A stretch of DNA of 56,655 bases from an uncultured bacterium (GCA_945947905.1 CAMEZO010000004.1:1-56655); one strand, 5' to 3'. Positions 45,360-54,880 are shown, numbered from the stretch's first letter. Notes: a model not told the origin generated them from the sequence alone. Program-made: numbers and translations.

Positions 45360-46141
45360 GCGAGCCGATAGATTCCCCGCCCCTCGAAGATCAGGTAACC
45401 ACTGTCGCGCAGCACCTGCAGCTGTTGGCGGATTTTCTCCTCGATGTGTTGATTGCGCGGGAACTGCGCCCGCAGGCGCGGCACAAATCGGTAGAGCTCT
45501 GCCAACGAGAAACGGCGGTCGGGCAGCTCCTCAATGCAGGCCATGATACTGACCAACCAGCCGCGACGGCGCATACTCTGCCCGGCCAGGAAGGCGGTTG
45601 AGCCGTACAGCGCGCGCACCTCCTCCATGGGGCGGGCCTCACCGTCTCGCACGTAAAAGATACGTCCTCCGGAGGGGATATGCCCCGTCAGGATATTGCA
45701 GCCCACCCAGCCGGCACGTCGGGCCGTATCTCGCAGCGGCTTTCGATGTTCGATAATCTGCTCCGTCAGGAAATGCGGAGGGGTGACAAACAGGTTTCGG
45801 ACGGACAGTGCGGCATCGTATTGCAGAAAAAGGAAAGCCGGGGCAGTTGAGGAGCGTATGCGCTCTACCATGCTGTTGTAGGCCCCATCCGGCACGCGCG
45901 GCTGCATCGGCCCCTTGCCGCTCTTCAGTTCAAAGTCCAACCCACAGGCGGGGCAGCGGAAATCCGCCACCTTTCTGTTATTCGGGTAGTGGTGCAGATT
46001 TCCTCCGCAGGCAGGGCAGAGCACATGCTGTCCCACCCAGTGCTCCGACATCACGCGAATCCTCTGTGGGGCGGAGGTGTAACCCTCGGCCAAGTCTTCA
46101 TCCAAGCGCAATGCTGCCCCGTCCGTCATGGTGCTCATCAC
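45356..46141 (-). CDS. DpnI-family methyl-directed restriction endonuclease
   Basis: A 261-residue protein that follows DpnI closely along its length: RIRVMSEHWVGQHVLCPACGG, VADFRCPACGLDFELKSGKG (PD-(D/E)xK nuclease core with D, E and K, embedded in a CxxC/CxxC zinc site), DGAYNSMVERI, TARRAGWVGCNI, GRIFYVRDGE, and the C-terminal winged helix HIEEKIRQQLQVLRDSGYLIFEGRGIYR that reads methyladenine. DpnI cuts GATC only when adenine is methylated. No methyltransferase accompanies it, as expected for a type IIM enzyme. The first ATG is used; ATG at 46129 is possible. Confidence 0.94.
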   Translation of the reverse strand: MMSTMTDGAALRLDEDLAEGYTSAPQRIRVMSEHWVGQHVLCPACGGNLHHYPNNRKVADFRCPACGLDFELKSGKGPMQPRVPDGAYNSMVERIRSSTAPAFLFLQYDAALSVRNLFVTPPHFLTEQIIEHRKPLRDTARRAGWVGCNILTGHIPSGGRIFYVRDGEARPMEEVRALYGSTAFLAGQSMRRRGWLVSIMACIEELPDRRFSLAELYRFVPRLRAQFPRNQHIEEKIRQQLQVLRDSGYLIFEGRGIYRLA

Positions 46142-46201
46142 AAATCGGGCGGCACCGTTTCGGGGTGCCGCCCGGGAGAATTCTTGCAGAAAGCGCAGGG
46201 C

Positions 46202-46747
46202 TTACTTGCCGAAGTAGCGCTTCAGCAGGCCGTCGAAGCCCTTGCCGTGGCGAGCCTCGTCCTTGGCCATCTCGTGAACGGTGTCGTGGATGGCGTCCAG
46301 GTTGAGCTTCTTGGCGCGGGTGGCGATGGCGAGCTTGCCGGCGCAGGCACCGAACTCGGCGGCGGCGCGCAGCTCCAGGTTCTTCTTGGTGCAGGGGGTG
46401 ACGACATCACCGAGGAGCTCGGCGAACTTGGCGGCGTGCTCGGCCTCCTCGAAGGCGTAGCGCTTGAAGGCTTCGGCGATCTCGGGGTAGCCCTCGCGCT
46501 CGGCGACGCGGCTCATGGCCAGGTACATGCCCACCTCGCAGCATTCGCCGGTGAAGTGTGCCTCAAGGCCCTCCAGAACCTCCTTGTCGTCGGTGGTCTT
46601 GCGGGCAATGCCCACCTCGTGCTCGCAGGCGTACTTCTTCTCGCCCTCCTCGACCGGCTCAAAGGTCTTGGCCTTGCAGACCGGGCAAACCTCCGGCATG
46701 GTGTCACTCTCGATGATCTCACCGCAAACGGTGCAACGGTATTTCAT
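46202..46747 (-). CDS. rubrerythrin with N-terminal rubredoxin domain ('reverse' type)
   Basis: A 181-residue non-haem iron protein. The N-terminal rubredoxin-like knuckle has [10 protein letters not shown] and [13 protein letters not shown] (four cysteines); the ferritin-like domain follows with ligand motifs [37 protein letters not shown] and [12 protein letters not shown]. Domain order is the reverse of classical rubrerythrin, as in oxygen-induced clostridial rubrerythrins and NADH peroxidases. The role is reduction of hydrogen peroxide in an anaerobe. ATG at 46747 gives the rubredoxin start; the longer frame includes leader sequence. Confidence 0.93.
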   Translation of the reverse strand: MKYRCTVCGEIIESDTMPEVCPVCKAKTFEPVEEGEKKYACEHEVGIARKTTDDKEVLEGLEAHFTGECCEVGMYLAMSRVAEREGYPEIAEAFKRYAFEEAEHAAKFAELLGDVVTPCTKKNLELRAAAEFGACAGKLAIATRAKKLNLDAIHDTVHEMAKDEARHGKGFDGLLKRYFGK

Positions 46748-46799
46748 AGCTGAATCTTGTGTATGGTTAATGAACGTCGGCCCGCATAGGGCCGGGGAC

Positions 46800-46829
46800 A
46801 TTGTAGCACCCTGAAATGTGTCATGTCAA
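46800..46829 (-). promoter_or_regulatory. rubrerythrin promoter with 5' hairpin
   Basis: Minus strand TTGACA (46829-46824), 18-bp spacer, TACAAT (46805-46800). The leader of about 46 nt begins with a hairpin CGGCCC/GGGCCG (46794-46778, 5-nt loop) next to the predicted transcription start. Confidence 0.7.
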
Positions 46830-46982
46830 GCAAAATTGGAACCCTTCAAGCTAAAAGTTTGGCGCTCGGGATACTTCCTGCTGCAAAACAATCAGCGCTT
46901 CTTAAAGGCGCTGGAGAGCCTGCGGAGCCGATGAGATCAAGATATGGCGGTAAAAAGGCTTTTATACTGCCACCTCTTGTGG

Positions 46983-46988
46983 TATGCT
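46983..46988 (+). promoter_or_regulatory. nrdR -10 element
   Basis: TATGCT, with a weak TTTTAT at 46960-46965 (17-bp spacer). The ATG at 46996 follows after 7 nt; the ATG at 46984 lies inside the -10. Confidence 0.55.
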
Positions 46989-46995
46989 TTGCGGC

Positions 46996-47493
46996 ATGAG
47001 ATGCGTGCAATGCGGCTATTTGGAGGACAAGGTCATCGACACTCGGATGTCGAAGGAGGGGAATTGCATCCGGCGGCGGCGGGAGTGCCTGCGCTGCGGC
47101 TACCGTTACACGACCTATGAGCAGATTGAGCGCACGGAGCTGCGGGTCGTGAAGCGCGACAACCTGCACGAGGCTCTGAACCGCGAGAAAATCCTGCGCG
47201 GCATGATCAAGGCCTGCGAGAAGCGTCCCGTGAGCATGGAGCAGCTGGACACGGCGGCGGACGACATCATCGCCGAGCTGCACCGCGACCACCAGCGGGA
47301 GGTCCCTTCCTCCATCATCGGCATGAAGGTCATCGAAAAGCTGCAGACCATCGACCCCGTGGCGTACATTCGCTACGTCTCCGTCTACCGCCAGTTCCAG
47401 AACGTGGACGAATTCATCGACCTGATCCGTCGCATGGAGCGCACGAGCCGCATCTTCAACGACCCGTTGCAACGCACCCTTTCCCTGAACTGA
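46996..47493 (+). CDS. nrdR: transcriptional repressor NrdR
   Basis: A 165-residue repressor of ribonucleotide reductase genes. The N-terminal zinc ribbon is MRCVQCGYLEDKVIDTR with the second pair CLRCGYRYTTYEQIE; the ATP-cone follows (LRVVKRDNLHEALNREKILRGM, then YIRYVSVYRQF). NrdR reads nucleotide levels through the ATP-cone. No nrd gene is in this window, so it acts in trans. The start at 46996 gives the universal MRC beginning. Confidence 0.96.
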   Translation: MRCVQCGYLEDKVIDTRMSKEGNCIRRRRECLRCGYRYTTYEQIERTELRVVKRDNLHEALNREKILRGMIKACEKRPVSMEQLDTAADDIIAELHRDHQREVPSSIIGMKVIEKLQTIDPVAYIRYVSVYRQFQNVDEFIDLIRRMERTSRIFNDPLQRTLSLN

Positions 47494-47495
47494 CC

Positions 47496-48023
47496 ATGCA
47501 GATGTTGAAACAGAAACCGCTTCTGCAGTTCGGGGCCTGTCTCTTCGGGGACTACGATGCAGAGTGGATTGAGCAGGTACTGCAGGAAGCCGCCGATGCC
47601 GCCGGGGCTGCGCTGCCCATGCGGCATGAGCTTGCCCGCGGAGTGATGACCTACATGGAGGACCTGTGCCCGCTGCGCGTTGTGCCCCTCGGCTTCTTTT
47701 TCGAGCGCATGCGCGACATGCTGGAGGCAGCAGGCCTGCCCGCCGTGGCCCGCTGCCTGCGCCGCCAAGTGCCGCCGGTAAGTCTGCCGCTGGATAAGCT
47801 GGCCCGCGAAACCCCGCTGCCCCTCTTCTTCTACACCGAGCTGGGCCGCCGACTGGAGGAGATGCGCAGCCTGGGCATGAGCTGCTACCGATTCAGCGGG
47901 CAGCGGCAGTGCAGCCTGGTGCTCGGACAGCGCCGTCGCACCTGCCCCACCCAGCAGCGTGCCCTGCGCGAGCTGGAGGGGTATATTCGTGCGGCGACGC
48001 CGGAGAAGCAGCCCACCTATTGA
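47496..48023 (+). CDS. hypothetical protein cotranscribed with nrdR (175 aa)
   Basis: Starts 2 nt after nrdR, so certainly in its operon. A soluble, probably all-helical protein (EWIEQVLQEAADAAGAAL, FFERMRDMLEAAGLPAVARCLRR) with two cysteines in the C-terminal half (MSCYRFSGQRQCSLVL, RRRTCPTQQRALREL). No signal peptide and no family I recognise. The position suggests a link to nucleotide supply or replication control, but this is only guilt by association. It overlaps the convergent marR gene by 7 nt. Confidence 0.7.
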   Translation: MQMLKQKPLLQFGACLFGDYDAEWIEQVLQEAADAAGAALPMRHELARGVMTYMEDLCPLRVVPLGFFFERMRDMLEAAGLPAVARCLRRQVPPVSLPLDKLARETPLPLFFYTELGRRLEEMRSLGMSCYRFSGQRQCSLVLGQRRRTCPTQQRALRELEGYIRAATPEKQPTY

Positions 48024-48511
48024 GCCTCGCCGTCCGTCGGTTTCGACGGCAGGTCCTCGAAGTACGAATTCATCTCCTCGATGAAGGAGAAGAGGCGCTC
48101 CTGTTTTTCCTGCGGCATCTCCTTGAGGATTTCCGCCGAGACCGCCGCTTGGGCCAAGGCCATGCGGTCCATAAAATCCCTTTCTCCGGGGGAGATGGTC
48201 AGGTGGCAGCAGCGGCGATCTCGCACACCTTGATTGCGTACCAAGTAACCCTTCTCCACCAAGCGCGACACCGTCATGGAGACCGCCGGCTGGGAGATAT
48301 TGAGCATGGCGGTGAGCAGTTTGAGGGTGATGCCCTCCGGGTGAGCGAGGGAATAGTTATACACCCGCATCAGGATATCGAACTCATGAGGCCGCACGTT
48401 GAACCGCTCAATGAGCGGCTCAACGTAGCAGACGTGCATGAACTTCTTGCCCAGCTCTATCAACCGGTGTATCTTATGGTAGAGCAGCAGAAGCTCGTCG
48501 CGCTCAGGCAT
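48017..48511 (-). CDS. MarR-family regulator of the RND pump operon
   Basis: A 164-residue winged-helix regulator: [18 protein letters not shown], then [47 protein letters not shown] (helix-turn-helix and wing). The start [14 protein letters not shown] at 48511 overlaps the 3' end of the pump gene by 8 nt, so it is the last gene of the adaptor-pump-regulator operon. A MarR repressor at the end of an efflux operon usually controls the operon; the inverted repeat at 53979-54010 over the promoter is its likely operator. Confidence 0.92.
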   Translation of the reverse strand: MPERDELLLLYHKIHRLIELGKKFMHVCYVEPLIERFNVRPHEFDILMRVYNYSLAHPEGITLKLLTAMLNISQPAVSMTVSRLVEKGYLVRNQGVRDRRCCHLTISPGERDFMDRMALAQAAVSAEILKEMPQEKQERLFSFIEEMNSYFEDLPSKPTDGEAQ

Positions 48512-51500
48512 GGCTCCGCTTGGTAAAGCGTTCCGCCGTCCAATCCCGCATCCGGGCAAAGACAGCATACAGTCCGGGCACCAGGAAGATGCCGAAGGCC
48601 GTGGCAGCCAGCATGCCGCAGAAGGTGGTGATGCCGATCTCCTGCCGACTGGCCGCGCCGGAGCCGGTGGCGACCACCATCGGGAACACGCCGAAGAGGA
48701 AGGAGATGGCCGTCATCAGCACGGCGCGGAAGCGCATGCCGGCGCCGTTCAGGGCTGCGCGGCGGATGGGTGTGCCGCTCTCGTGGTCCTCCTTGCTGAA
48801 CTCCACCATCAGAATGGCGTTCTTGGCCGCCAAGGCAATGAGCATCAGCAGACCCAACTGCACGTAGATGGACAGCGTAAGCCCGCAGAGCTGTGCCCCC
48901 ATCAGGGCGCCCAACGTTGCCACGCATACGGAGAGCATCACCGGTACGGGTGTGGTCCAGCTCTCGTACTGCGCCACGAGGAACAGATAGGCGAAGATGA
49001 GCGCCATGGCAATCAGGCTGCCCAGTTTGCCCTCATTCTGCCGCTCTTGGAAGGAGAGGTCCTTCCAGCTCACCTGCCAGCGTCGGTCTGACTTCGCAGC
49101 GGCTTCTTCCTTATTGATTTCCGCGATCGTCTCCTCGATGAGCTTCATGACGCTGCCGGAGCCTACTCCCGCCGCAGCATTGACGGTGATATCGGCACTC
49201 ATCAGCTGGTTGAAACGCCCGTAGGAGGCCGGTCCCATGCGGTAGCTGAGGGTACAGAAGGCGGACATGGGTACCATCTCGCCGCGCTCGTTGCGCACCA
49301 TCTGGTTCAGGATGTCCTCCGCCGTGCGGCGGTCCTGCGTGCGGCCCTGAATCTTCACCTTGAAGTTGAAGCCGTTAAGCGTAAAGTCGTTCACATAGGA
49401 CGAGGCGAGTACGCTTTGCAGGGAGGAGAACACCGTGTTGACCGGTACACCCAGGGCCTGCGCTTTCTCGCGGTTCAACTCCAGGTGAATCTGCGGGTTG
49501 TCGGCGTTGTATTCCGAGCGCGTCATGGCGACCAAATCCGGGTGCTTCATCAGGCGGGCCTGTACCTCCTTCACCATGTTACCGAGGTCCTGGGGTGTGG
49601 CGTCGCCGGTAGCCTGCAGCACCATGGAGATACCGCCGGTCATGCCGAGTCCGTGGATGGCGGGCGGGGTGATGGCCATGATATTCGCCTGCGGAATATC
49701 CGCGCAGGCGGCGTTGATCTTCGCCTGGATCGCCTGCACGCTCAGGTCGGGTGTGGTACGTTCCGCCCAGGGTTTAAGCATGATCATCACCATGCCGTTT
49801 GCCTCGCCGGATCCGCTGGTGAAGCTGTGGCCTACCTGGGCCGTCACCATGTCGATGCCGGGGATGTTACGCACGCGGTCCTCAATCTGGCGCATCACTT
49901 GGTCCGTGCGCTGCTTGGCGGTGGCTGTGCCTTCCAGGTTCACCATCACGAAGATGTTACCCTTATCCTCCGTGGGGATGAAGGAGCTGTTGAGCTGTTT
50001 GGGCGCAAGCAGGTTAAGGGGTGCGAGTCCCGTGTTCTGCGCTGCCGCACGTTTACCGGGTGTCTTGGGGCCCGCTTCCTCGCTGCGGAAGATGCTGTTC
50101 CAGGCGTCGGGCGCGCCGTTCATGTAGACGTAGTTAGCACCCAGCACAGCCAACAGGACAATCACCGTCAGCCAGGCGTGGCGCACGAGGAGTCCCGCGC
50201 CGTGCAGGTACACGCGGCGGGCAAAGCCCAAACAGGCGTTGAAGGGCGCAAAGACCGCCTGCGCTACGCGGTTCGGCTTGGCATCCGCAGGGCGCAGAAT
50301 CAGGGCGCAGAGGGCGGGGGAGAGGGTCAGCGCGTTGAAGGTGGAGATGCACAGGGAAATGCACATGGTCACCGAGAACTGGGTGTAGATGATGCCCACC
50401 ATGCCGCCGTAGAAGGCAATGGGCACATACACGGCCAGGGTCACCAGTGTGGTGGCGATGATGGCGCCGCTGATCTGTTTCATGCTCTCAATGGTCGCCT
50501 CCTTGGGGCTGAGCTTCTGCTCGTGGATGATGCGCATCACGTTTTCCACCACCACGATGGCGTCGTCTACCAGTGAGCCGATTACGAGAATCAAGCCGAA
50601 CATGGTCAGCACGTTAATGGTATATCCCAGCGCATACAGCAGCACGAATGCACCCAGCAGGGACACCGGGATGGCCACTGCGGGTATCAGCGTGGCGCGC
50701 CAATCCTGCAGGAAGACGTAGGTCACCAGAATCACCAGCAGCAGGGCCAGTACCAGGGTTTCCACAATTTCTTCCATCGTGGCTTCGATGGCCTTGGTGG
50801 GGTCATAGCCCATGCGCCACTGCACTCCTTCCGGGAAGAGCGGTTCCATGGATTCGATGCACTCGCGCACCTTGGTGACGGTGGAGAGGGCGTTGGCTTT
50901 GTTGTTGCGTTGAATCATCATGCCCACGGCGTTGCGGCCGTTCAGGCGGCTATAGCCGGAGTTGTTTTCCGCACCGAGCTCGATGGTGGCGATGTCGCGC
51001 AGTTTGGTCACGTGGCCGTCCTCACCGCGTTTGACGATGATGTCGCCGAATTGCTCCGCCGTTTTCAGTCGGCCCGTTGCCGTTACCTTGAAGGTGGCGT
51101 AGGATTCCTCGTCTTCGGAGCCCACCGCACCGGCGGCGGCTTGGATGTTCTGTCCGCTGATGGCACTGTTCACATCCGCGGGGCTGATGCCCAAGGCGCT
51201 CATGCGCACGACGTTCATCCACACGCGCATGGCGTAGTCACGGTTCGGGATGATGTTGGTGCTGGAGACGCCCTCCACCTGGCCTACCTTATCGCGGATG
51301 TTCATGCGCAGCCAGTTGGAGAGTTCCTGCACGCTCATCTTGTTTTCGTCGCAGGTAAAGCTCACGAAGCAGAGCAGGTCGCCGCTGCGTTTGCGAACGT
51401 TGTAGCCCAGCTGCTTGATTTGGTCCGGCAGCTTGGATTCCACGGCCTTGATGGCGTTGGAGACGTTGATCTGCGCCGTGTCGTCATCCGTGCCGGCGGC

Positions 51501-51785
51501 AAACACCAGGGAGAGGCTGTAGGAGCCATCGCTGCCGCAGGTGGAGGAGAAGTACTGCAAATCATCCATGCCGATGAGCTGCTCTTCCACGGGGGCTGCC
51601 ACCACCTGGGCAACTTCTTCCGCCGAAGCACCGGAATACGTCATTCTCACGCTGATGGTGGGCGGGGACACCTCCGGGTATTCGGAGATGGGCATCTTGT
51701 TCAGGCAGATGAAGCCGGCCAGCATCATCAGGATGGAGATGACGAAGGCGAACTTGGGCCGATGAATAAAGAATTGGGAGAACAT
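48504..51785 (-). CDS. RND multidrug efflux pump (AcrB/MexB-like HAE1 family)
   Basis: A 1093-residue inner-membrane proton antiporter that exports drugs from the periplasm. [18 protein letters not shown] is the usual start. [14 protein letters not shown] in TM4 carries the two aspartates of the proton relay, and [13 protein letters not shown] in TM10 supplies the lysine. Two large periplasmic loops follow TM1 and TM7. Slightly longer than AcrB (1049), with an extra segment near residue 560 ([21 protein letters not shown]). It lies 18 nt after the adaptor gene. No TolC-type outer-membrane channel is in the window. Confidence 0.96.
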   Translation of the reverse strand: MFSQFFIHRPKFAFVISILMMLAGFICLNKMPISEYPEVSPPTISVRMTYSGASAEEVAQVVAAPVEEQLIGMDDLQYFSSTCGSDGSYSLSLVFAAGTDDDTAQINVSNAIKAVESKLPDQIKQLGYNVRKRSGDLLCFVSFTCDENKMSVQELSNWLRMNIRDKVGQVEGVSSTNIIPNRDYAMRVWMNVVRMSALGISPADVNSAISGQNIQAAAGAVGSEDEESYATFKVTATGRLKTAEQFGDIIVKRGEDGHVTKLRDIATIELGAENNSGYSRLNGRNAVGMMIQRNNKANALSTVTKVRECIESMEPLFPEGVQWRMGYDPTKAIEATMEEIVETLVLALLLVILVTYVFLQDWRATLIPAVAIPVSLLGAFVLLYALGYTINVLTMFGLILVIGSLVDDAIVVVENVMRIIHEQKLSPKEATIESMKQISGAIIATTLVTLAVYVPIAFYGGMVGIIYTQFSVTMCISLCISTFNALTLSPALCALILRPADAKPNRVAQAVFAPFNACLGFARRVYLHGAGLLVRHAWLTVIVLLAVLGANYVYMNGAPDAWNSIFRSEEAGPKTPGKRAAAQNTGLAPLNLLAPKQLNSSFIPTEDKGNIFVMVNLEGTATAKQRTDQVMRQIEDRVRNIPGIDMVTAQVGHSFTSGSGEANGMVMIMLKPWAERTTPDLSVQAIQAKINAACADIPQANIMAITPPAIHGLGMTGGISMVLQATGDATPQDLGNMVKEVQARLMKHPDLVAMTRSEYNADNPQIHLELNREKAQALGVPVNTVFSSLQSVLASSYVNDFTLNGFNFKVKIQGRTQDRRTAEDILNQMVRNERGEMVPMSAFCTLSYRMGPASYGRFNQLMSADITVNAAAGVGSGSVMKLIEETIAEINKEEAAAKSDRRWQVSWKDLSFQERQNEGKLGSLIAMALIFAYLFLVAQYESWTTPVPVMLSVCVATLGALMGAQLCGLTLSIYVQLGLLMLIALAAKNAILMVEFSKEDHESGTPIRRAALNGAGMRFRAVLMTAISFLFGVFPMVVATGSGAASRQEIGITTFCGMLAATAFGIFLVPGLYAVFARMRDWTAERFTKRSHA

Positions 51786-51803
51786 AATGGTGCGGGTAGG
51801 GGG

Positions 51804-53924
51804 TTAGGATTTCGGGGTCACGGCGGTGCCGTCGCTCAGCTCCGCCAGATTGGAGGTGATGACGCGTTGGCCGGCTTCCAACCCGGCGCAGATAATCACG
51901 CGGCCGTCCTCGGTGGTGCCGCCCGTCAGGATGCGGGTGAGCACGGCGCGCCCGTTGTCGAACACGTACACATAGCTGCTTTCCGTGTCCATCTGCACGG
52001 CTTCGGCCGGCACGGAGGGCATCTGCTGTCCGGCTTTGCGGTGAACCTTAACGGTGACCACGCCACCCGGTTGCAGTTTGTAGTCCTTGTTCTCAAAGAC
52101 GGCCCACACGTTCTGGGTGTCCGTGTCGCTGCGGATTTCGTTGTCCGCGAAGGCGATGCGTCCTTGCTCCGTGCTCGTTTCGCCGGTGGCGGTTACCAGG
52201 GTCAGTGTGGCATCGTTGAGCATTTTCTCATCGTTGCCGAACACGGTCAGGATGTCTTTCTCGCTCATGGAGAAGCGCACGTAAATGGGACTCACCTGCA
52301 CCAGCGTGGCCAGCGGGGTCTTGATGTCCGTGATGTAGTTGCCCACGGAGATGTTGACGCGGCCGATTCGGGCTCGCATGCCGGCGCGTACCGTGCAGCG
52401 GGAGAGGTTGTCCTCTGCCACCACCAGCGCGGCTTCGGCTCCGGCTTTTTGGGCGATGAGTTGGTCCAGCTGGGATTTGGCATTCTCTTCCTCGTCCTTG
52501 GAGCCTGCGTTGCGGGCCACCAGGTACTGCTGGCGTTCGTACTTGCGGCGGGCGTCGTCAATGCTGACCGCCAGTTGGGCCAGCTTTGCCTTCTGCACGT
52601 TGACGGCGGCTTGGTAGCGCGTGGTGTCGATGCGGAAGAGTTCGGTATCTGCCTGCACCAGGTCGCCTTCCTTGGCGGTAAAGGCCTCGAGCGTGCCCTG
52701 CACCAGCGGTCGCAGTTCCACTTGGTTGATCGGCTCCACGCGGGCACCTTGGCAGACGAGCTCGGTGGGGTCATCGGCCATGGTCACCTCGGCGGTCTGC
52801 ACGGCCACGGCGGGGGCTTCTTTCGAGCCGGCGGGCTTGTCTTTCTCTTTCTGCTGCTGTACGAAAACGGGGCGAACCGTTGCGCCTACCCGCGTTTTGT
52901 GTGAGCCGTCCGTGATGACGACTTCCCCGGGCTCCAAGCCGGAGTAGATCGTCTGCAGGCGGCCGTGTACCGTGCCGGAGACCACGCGGCGCAGGGATAC
53001 GCTGTTGTCCTCGCCCACCGCATACACGAAGGAGCCTTCGCTGTCATAGTGCACGGCGGTCATCGGCACCATGGTCACGGTGGCGGTGTCCGTCAGGCTC
53101 ACGAACATGGCGCCCACGCCGCCGGGGGTGAGGATGCGGTTCGGGTTGTCGAACTTGGCCCACAGGGTGTAGGTGTCCGTGGTGCCCACCAGCAGGTTGT
53201 CCACAATGTCAATCTTGCCGCGCTTGCCGTAGCGCACGCCGGAGGCCACGCGCATGCCCACTTCCACCGCATCGGCTATCTCTTTGGGACCGCGGAAAAT
53301 CCCCATCACGTCGCGCTGGCTCAGGGGGAAGCGCATGTAGATGGGGTCGGTCTGTACGATGCTGTTGAGCTGCTCGCCGGCGGTGACATAGTTGCCGCGG
53401 GAGAAGACTTGGCGCCCCAGCTTGCCGGAGATCTCGGCGCGGATGGTGCAGTCGTCCAGGTCCTTGCGGGCGCGTACCAGCTCAGCCTCGGCACCGGCGC
53501 GCTGAGCCTTCAGCTCCTCCACCTTGGCGGCGGCGGTCTCCACATCCTCGCGGGATGTCGCCTGGCGCTGCTCCAATGATTGCAGGCGGCTGTGCCGGGT
53601 GATGCTGTACTTCAGCTGCGCATCCAGCTCGGCCAGCGTTGCCTCGCATTGTTTCACGGCTGCCTCGTACTGCAGGGGGTAGATGCGGTACAGCACATCT
53701 CCTTTCTCCACCTTGCTGCCTTCCTTGGCTACAATCTCGTGCAGAAAACCCTCTACGGCCGTCCTGACCTTCACGGTCTTGATGGCTTCTGCATGCCCGA
53801 TGCTGCGCCGCATCAGCAGGTCTCGCCCCTGCGTCGCCCGTTCTACTTGCACCGTCGCCGCCGGCATTTGCGCCAGCGCTGCCCCGATCAGGGCCGGTGC
53901 GATGATGAGTGCTCCGGTTTTCAT
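51804..53924 (-). CDS. tandem double periplasmic adaptor (two fused AcrA-like units)
   Basis: A 706-residue protein made of two complete membrane-fusion-protein units. Unit 1 (about 20-365): RTAVEGFLHEIVAKEGSKVEKGDVLYRI lipoyl half, coiled-coil hairpin with LQSLEQRQATSREDVETA, then DCTIRAEISGKLG and DPIYMRFPLSQRDV. After a charged linker (QQQKEKDKPAGSKEAP, about 365-385), unit 2 (about 390-706) repeats the order: LRPLVQGTLEAFTAKEGDLVQADTELFRI, a second hairpin, RCTVRAGMRARIG and SPIYVRFSMSEKDI. Ordinary AcrA is about 390 residues and lipid-anchored; this one has an N-terminal signal-like helix and no lipobox. It is the first gene of the pump operon. AcrA works as three dimers per pump, so a covalent dimer would fit. 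Confidence 0.93.
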   Translation of the reverse strand: MKTGALIIAPALIGAALAQMPAATVQVERATQGRDLLMRRSIGHAEAIKTVKVRTAVEGFLHEIVAKEGSKVEKGDVLYRIYPLQYEAAVKQCEATLAELDAQLKYSITRHSRLQSLEQRQATSREDVETAAAKVEELKAQRAGAEAELVRARKDLDDCTIRAEISGKLGRQVFSRGNYVTAGEQLNSIVQTDPIYMRFPLSQRDVMGIFRGPKEIADAVEVGMRVASGVRYGKRGKIDIVDNLLVGTTDTYTLWAKFDNPNRILTPGGVGAMFVSLTDTATVTMVPMTAVHYDSEGSFVYAVGEDNSVSLRRVVSGTVHGRLQTIYSGLEPGEVVITDGSHKTRVGATVRPVFVQQQKEKDKPAGSKEAPAVAVQTAEVTMADDPTELVCQGARVEPINQVELRPLVQGTLEAFTAKEGDLVQADTELFRIDTTRYQAAVNVQKAKLAQLAVSIDDARRKYERQQYLVARNAGSKDEEENAKSQLDQLIAQKAGAEAALVVAEDNLSRCTVRAGMRARIGRVNISVGNYITDIKTPLATLVQVSPIYVRFSMSEKDILTVFGNDEKMLNDATLTLVTATGETSTEQGRIAFADNEIRSDTDTQNVWAVFENKDYKLQPGGVVTVKVHRKAGQQMPSVPAEAVQMDTESSYVYVFDNGRAVLTRILTGGTTEDGRVIICAGLEAGQRVITSNLAELSDGTAVTPKS

Positions 53925-53955
53925 GTCTTTTCCGCCGTTTCCTCGGCTCTTTTTC

Positions 53956-53984
53956 AGATTACATCAATCCGCTGATATGTTCAA
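53956..53984 (-). promoter_or_regulatory. RND operon promoter
   Basis: Minus strand TTGAAC (53984-53979), 17-bp spacer, TAATCT (53961-53956); the ATG at 53924 follows after a leader of about 25 nt. Confidence 0.6.
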
Positions 53985-54010
53985 GCATAATTTTAATTAA
54001 ATTTTTGAAC
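53979..54010. promoter_or_regulatory. inverted repeat over the RND operon -35, candidate MarR operator
   Basis: GTTCAA (53979-53984) and TTGAAC (54005-54010) around a 20-bp AT-only-rich centre; the left arm is the -35 hexamer itself. Confidence 0.5.
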
Positions 54011-54084
54011 TAATTGCATCGGGAGACCAAACCATGCACCAACCAAGCAGAAAACCCATCCGCAATCCCTCCCCTCTCATCGTC

Positions 54085-54123
54085 TTTTCTCCAATGAAAA
54101 AAGCTCATTTTCATTGGAGAAAA
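54085..54123. repeat. perfect 16+7+16 inverted repeat upstream of the AbiEi-like gene
   Basis: TTTTCTCCAATGAAAA (54085-54100), spacer AAGCTCA, TTTTCATTGGAGAAAA (54108-54123). The arms are exact complements. It lies in a 287-nt gap between the divergent RND and AbiEi-like genes, 54 bp before the -35 of the latter. Confidence 0.9.
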
Positions 54124-54176
54124 TGCCGTGAAATCCCTTTAATTAAGCCTACTTCTCGTTTTTTCATATTTAGGTA

Positions 54177-54205
54177 TTGCCTTTTGCCGCATCCTGTGAT
54201 AAGGT
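54177..54205 (+). promoter_or_regulatory. AbiEi-like gene promoter
   Basis: TTGCCT (54177-54182), 17-bp spacer, TAAGGT (54200-54205); ATG at 54212. Confidence 0.5.
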
Positions 54206-54211
54206 GAGGGC

Positions 54212-54832
54212 ATGACGGAGGCAACGCGTACAGCTCCTTCCTTGGAGACCCGCATCCTGAACACCATTCGGCGTTGGGGCCGCGGGAGCGTTTTTTCCAA
54301 TCGAGATTTTTTCAAACTCGGTCCCGACTCCTCCGTTGCCTGGTGTCTGTATCGTTTGAAAGCCAAAGGAGTCATACGCATGCTATGTCGAGGGCTTTAT
54401 GATTACCCCAAATTCAGCCGACTGTTGGGGGAGTATCTGGCGCCGGATTTGCATCGAGTGGCGGAGGTCTTGGCAGACAAATACCGGTGGCATATCCAAG
54501 CCTCCGGCAACACAGCCCTGAACTATCTGGGCCTGAGTACGCAGGTTCCGACGCGCTTTCTCTATCTGTCCGACGGCCCGTCCCGCAGTTATTCCATCGC
54601 CGGTCAGACACTTGAGTTCAAGCACATCTCCCGCCGCGAGTTCTATCCCGGACATCGCGAAAGCGAGCTTTTCATCCAAGCCACCCGAGAGTTGGGAACA
54701 CTCTGCTGTACAGAGGCATACCTGCCCAAACTCCGATCCCTCCTCACCCCAACCCTTCGCCGCGACCTTACAGTCGCCTTGCCTTACCTCTCGGCGCAGC
54801 ACAGAAGGTACATTCGCACCATACTGATATAG
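54212..54832 (+). CDS. AbiEi/DUF6088-like antitoxin-type regulator, without a toxin gene
   Basis: A 206-residue protein. The N-terminal winged helix (TRILNTIRRWGRGSVFSNRDFFKLG, VAWCLYRLKAKGVIRMLCRGLYDYP) is that of the AbiEi type IV antitoxin family; the middle IQASGNTALNYLGLSTQVPTR is the hallmark segment, followed by FKHISRREFYPGH. AbiEi represses its promoter and counters the nucleotidyltransferase toxin AbiEii. No AbiEii-like gene follows; the next gene is a ZIP transporter with its own promoter. It is therefore an orphan or acts with a distant toxin. Confidence 0.8.
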   Translation: MTEATRTAPSLETRILNTIRRWGRGSVFSNRDFFKLGPDSSVAWCLYRLKAKGVIRMLCRGLYDYPKFSRLLGEYLAPDLHRVAEVLADKYRWHIQASGNTALNYLGLSTQVPTRFLYLSDGPSRSYSIAGQTLEFKHISRREFYPGHRESELFIQATRELGTLCCTEAYLPKLRSLLTPTLRRDLTVALPYLSAQHRRYIRTILI

Positions 54833-54851
54833 CCCTTCGCCCACTCCGGGC

Positions 54852-54880
54852 TTGACGGGCGGGGGGAAAGGTGGTATAAG
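54852..54880 (+). promoter_or_regulatory. ZIP transporter promoter
   Basis: TTGACG (54852-54857), 17-bp spacer, TATAAG (54875-54880); ATG at 54888, 7 nt later. Confidence 0.8.
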
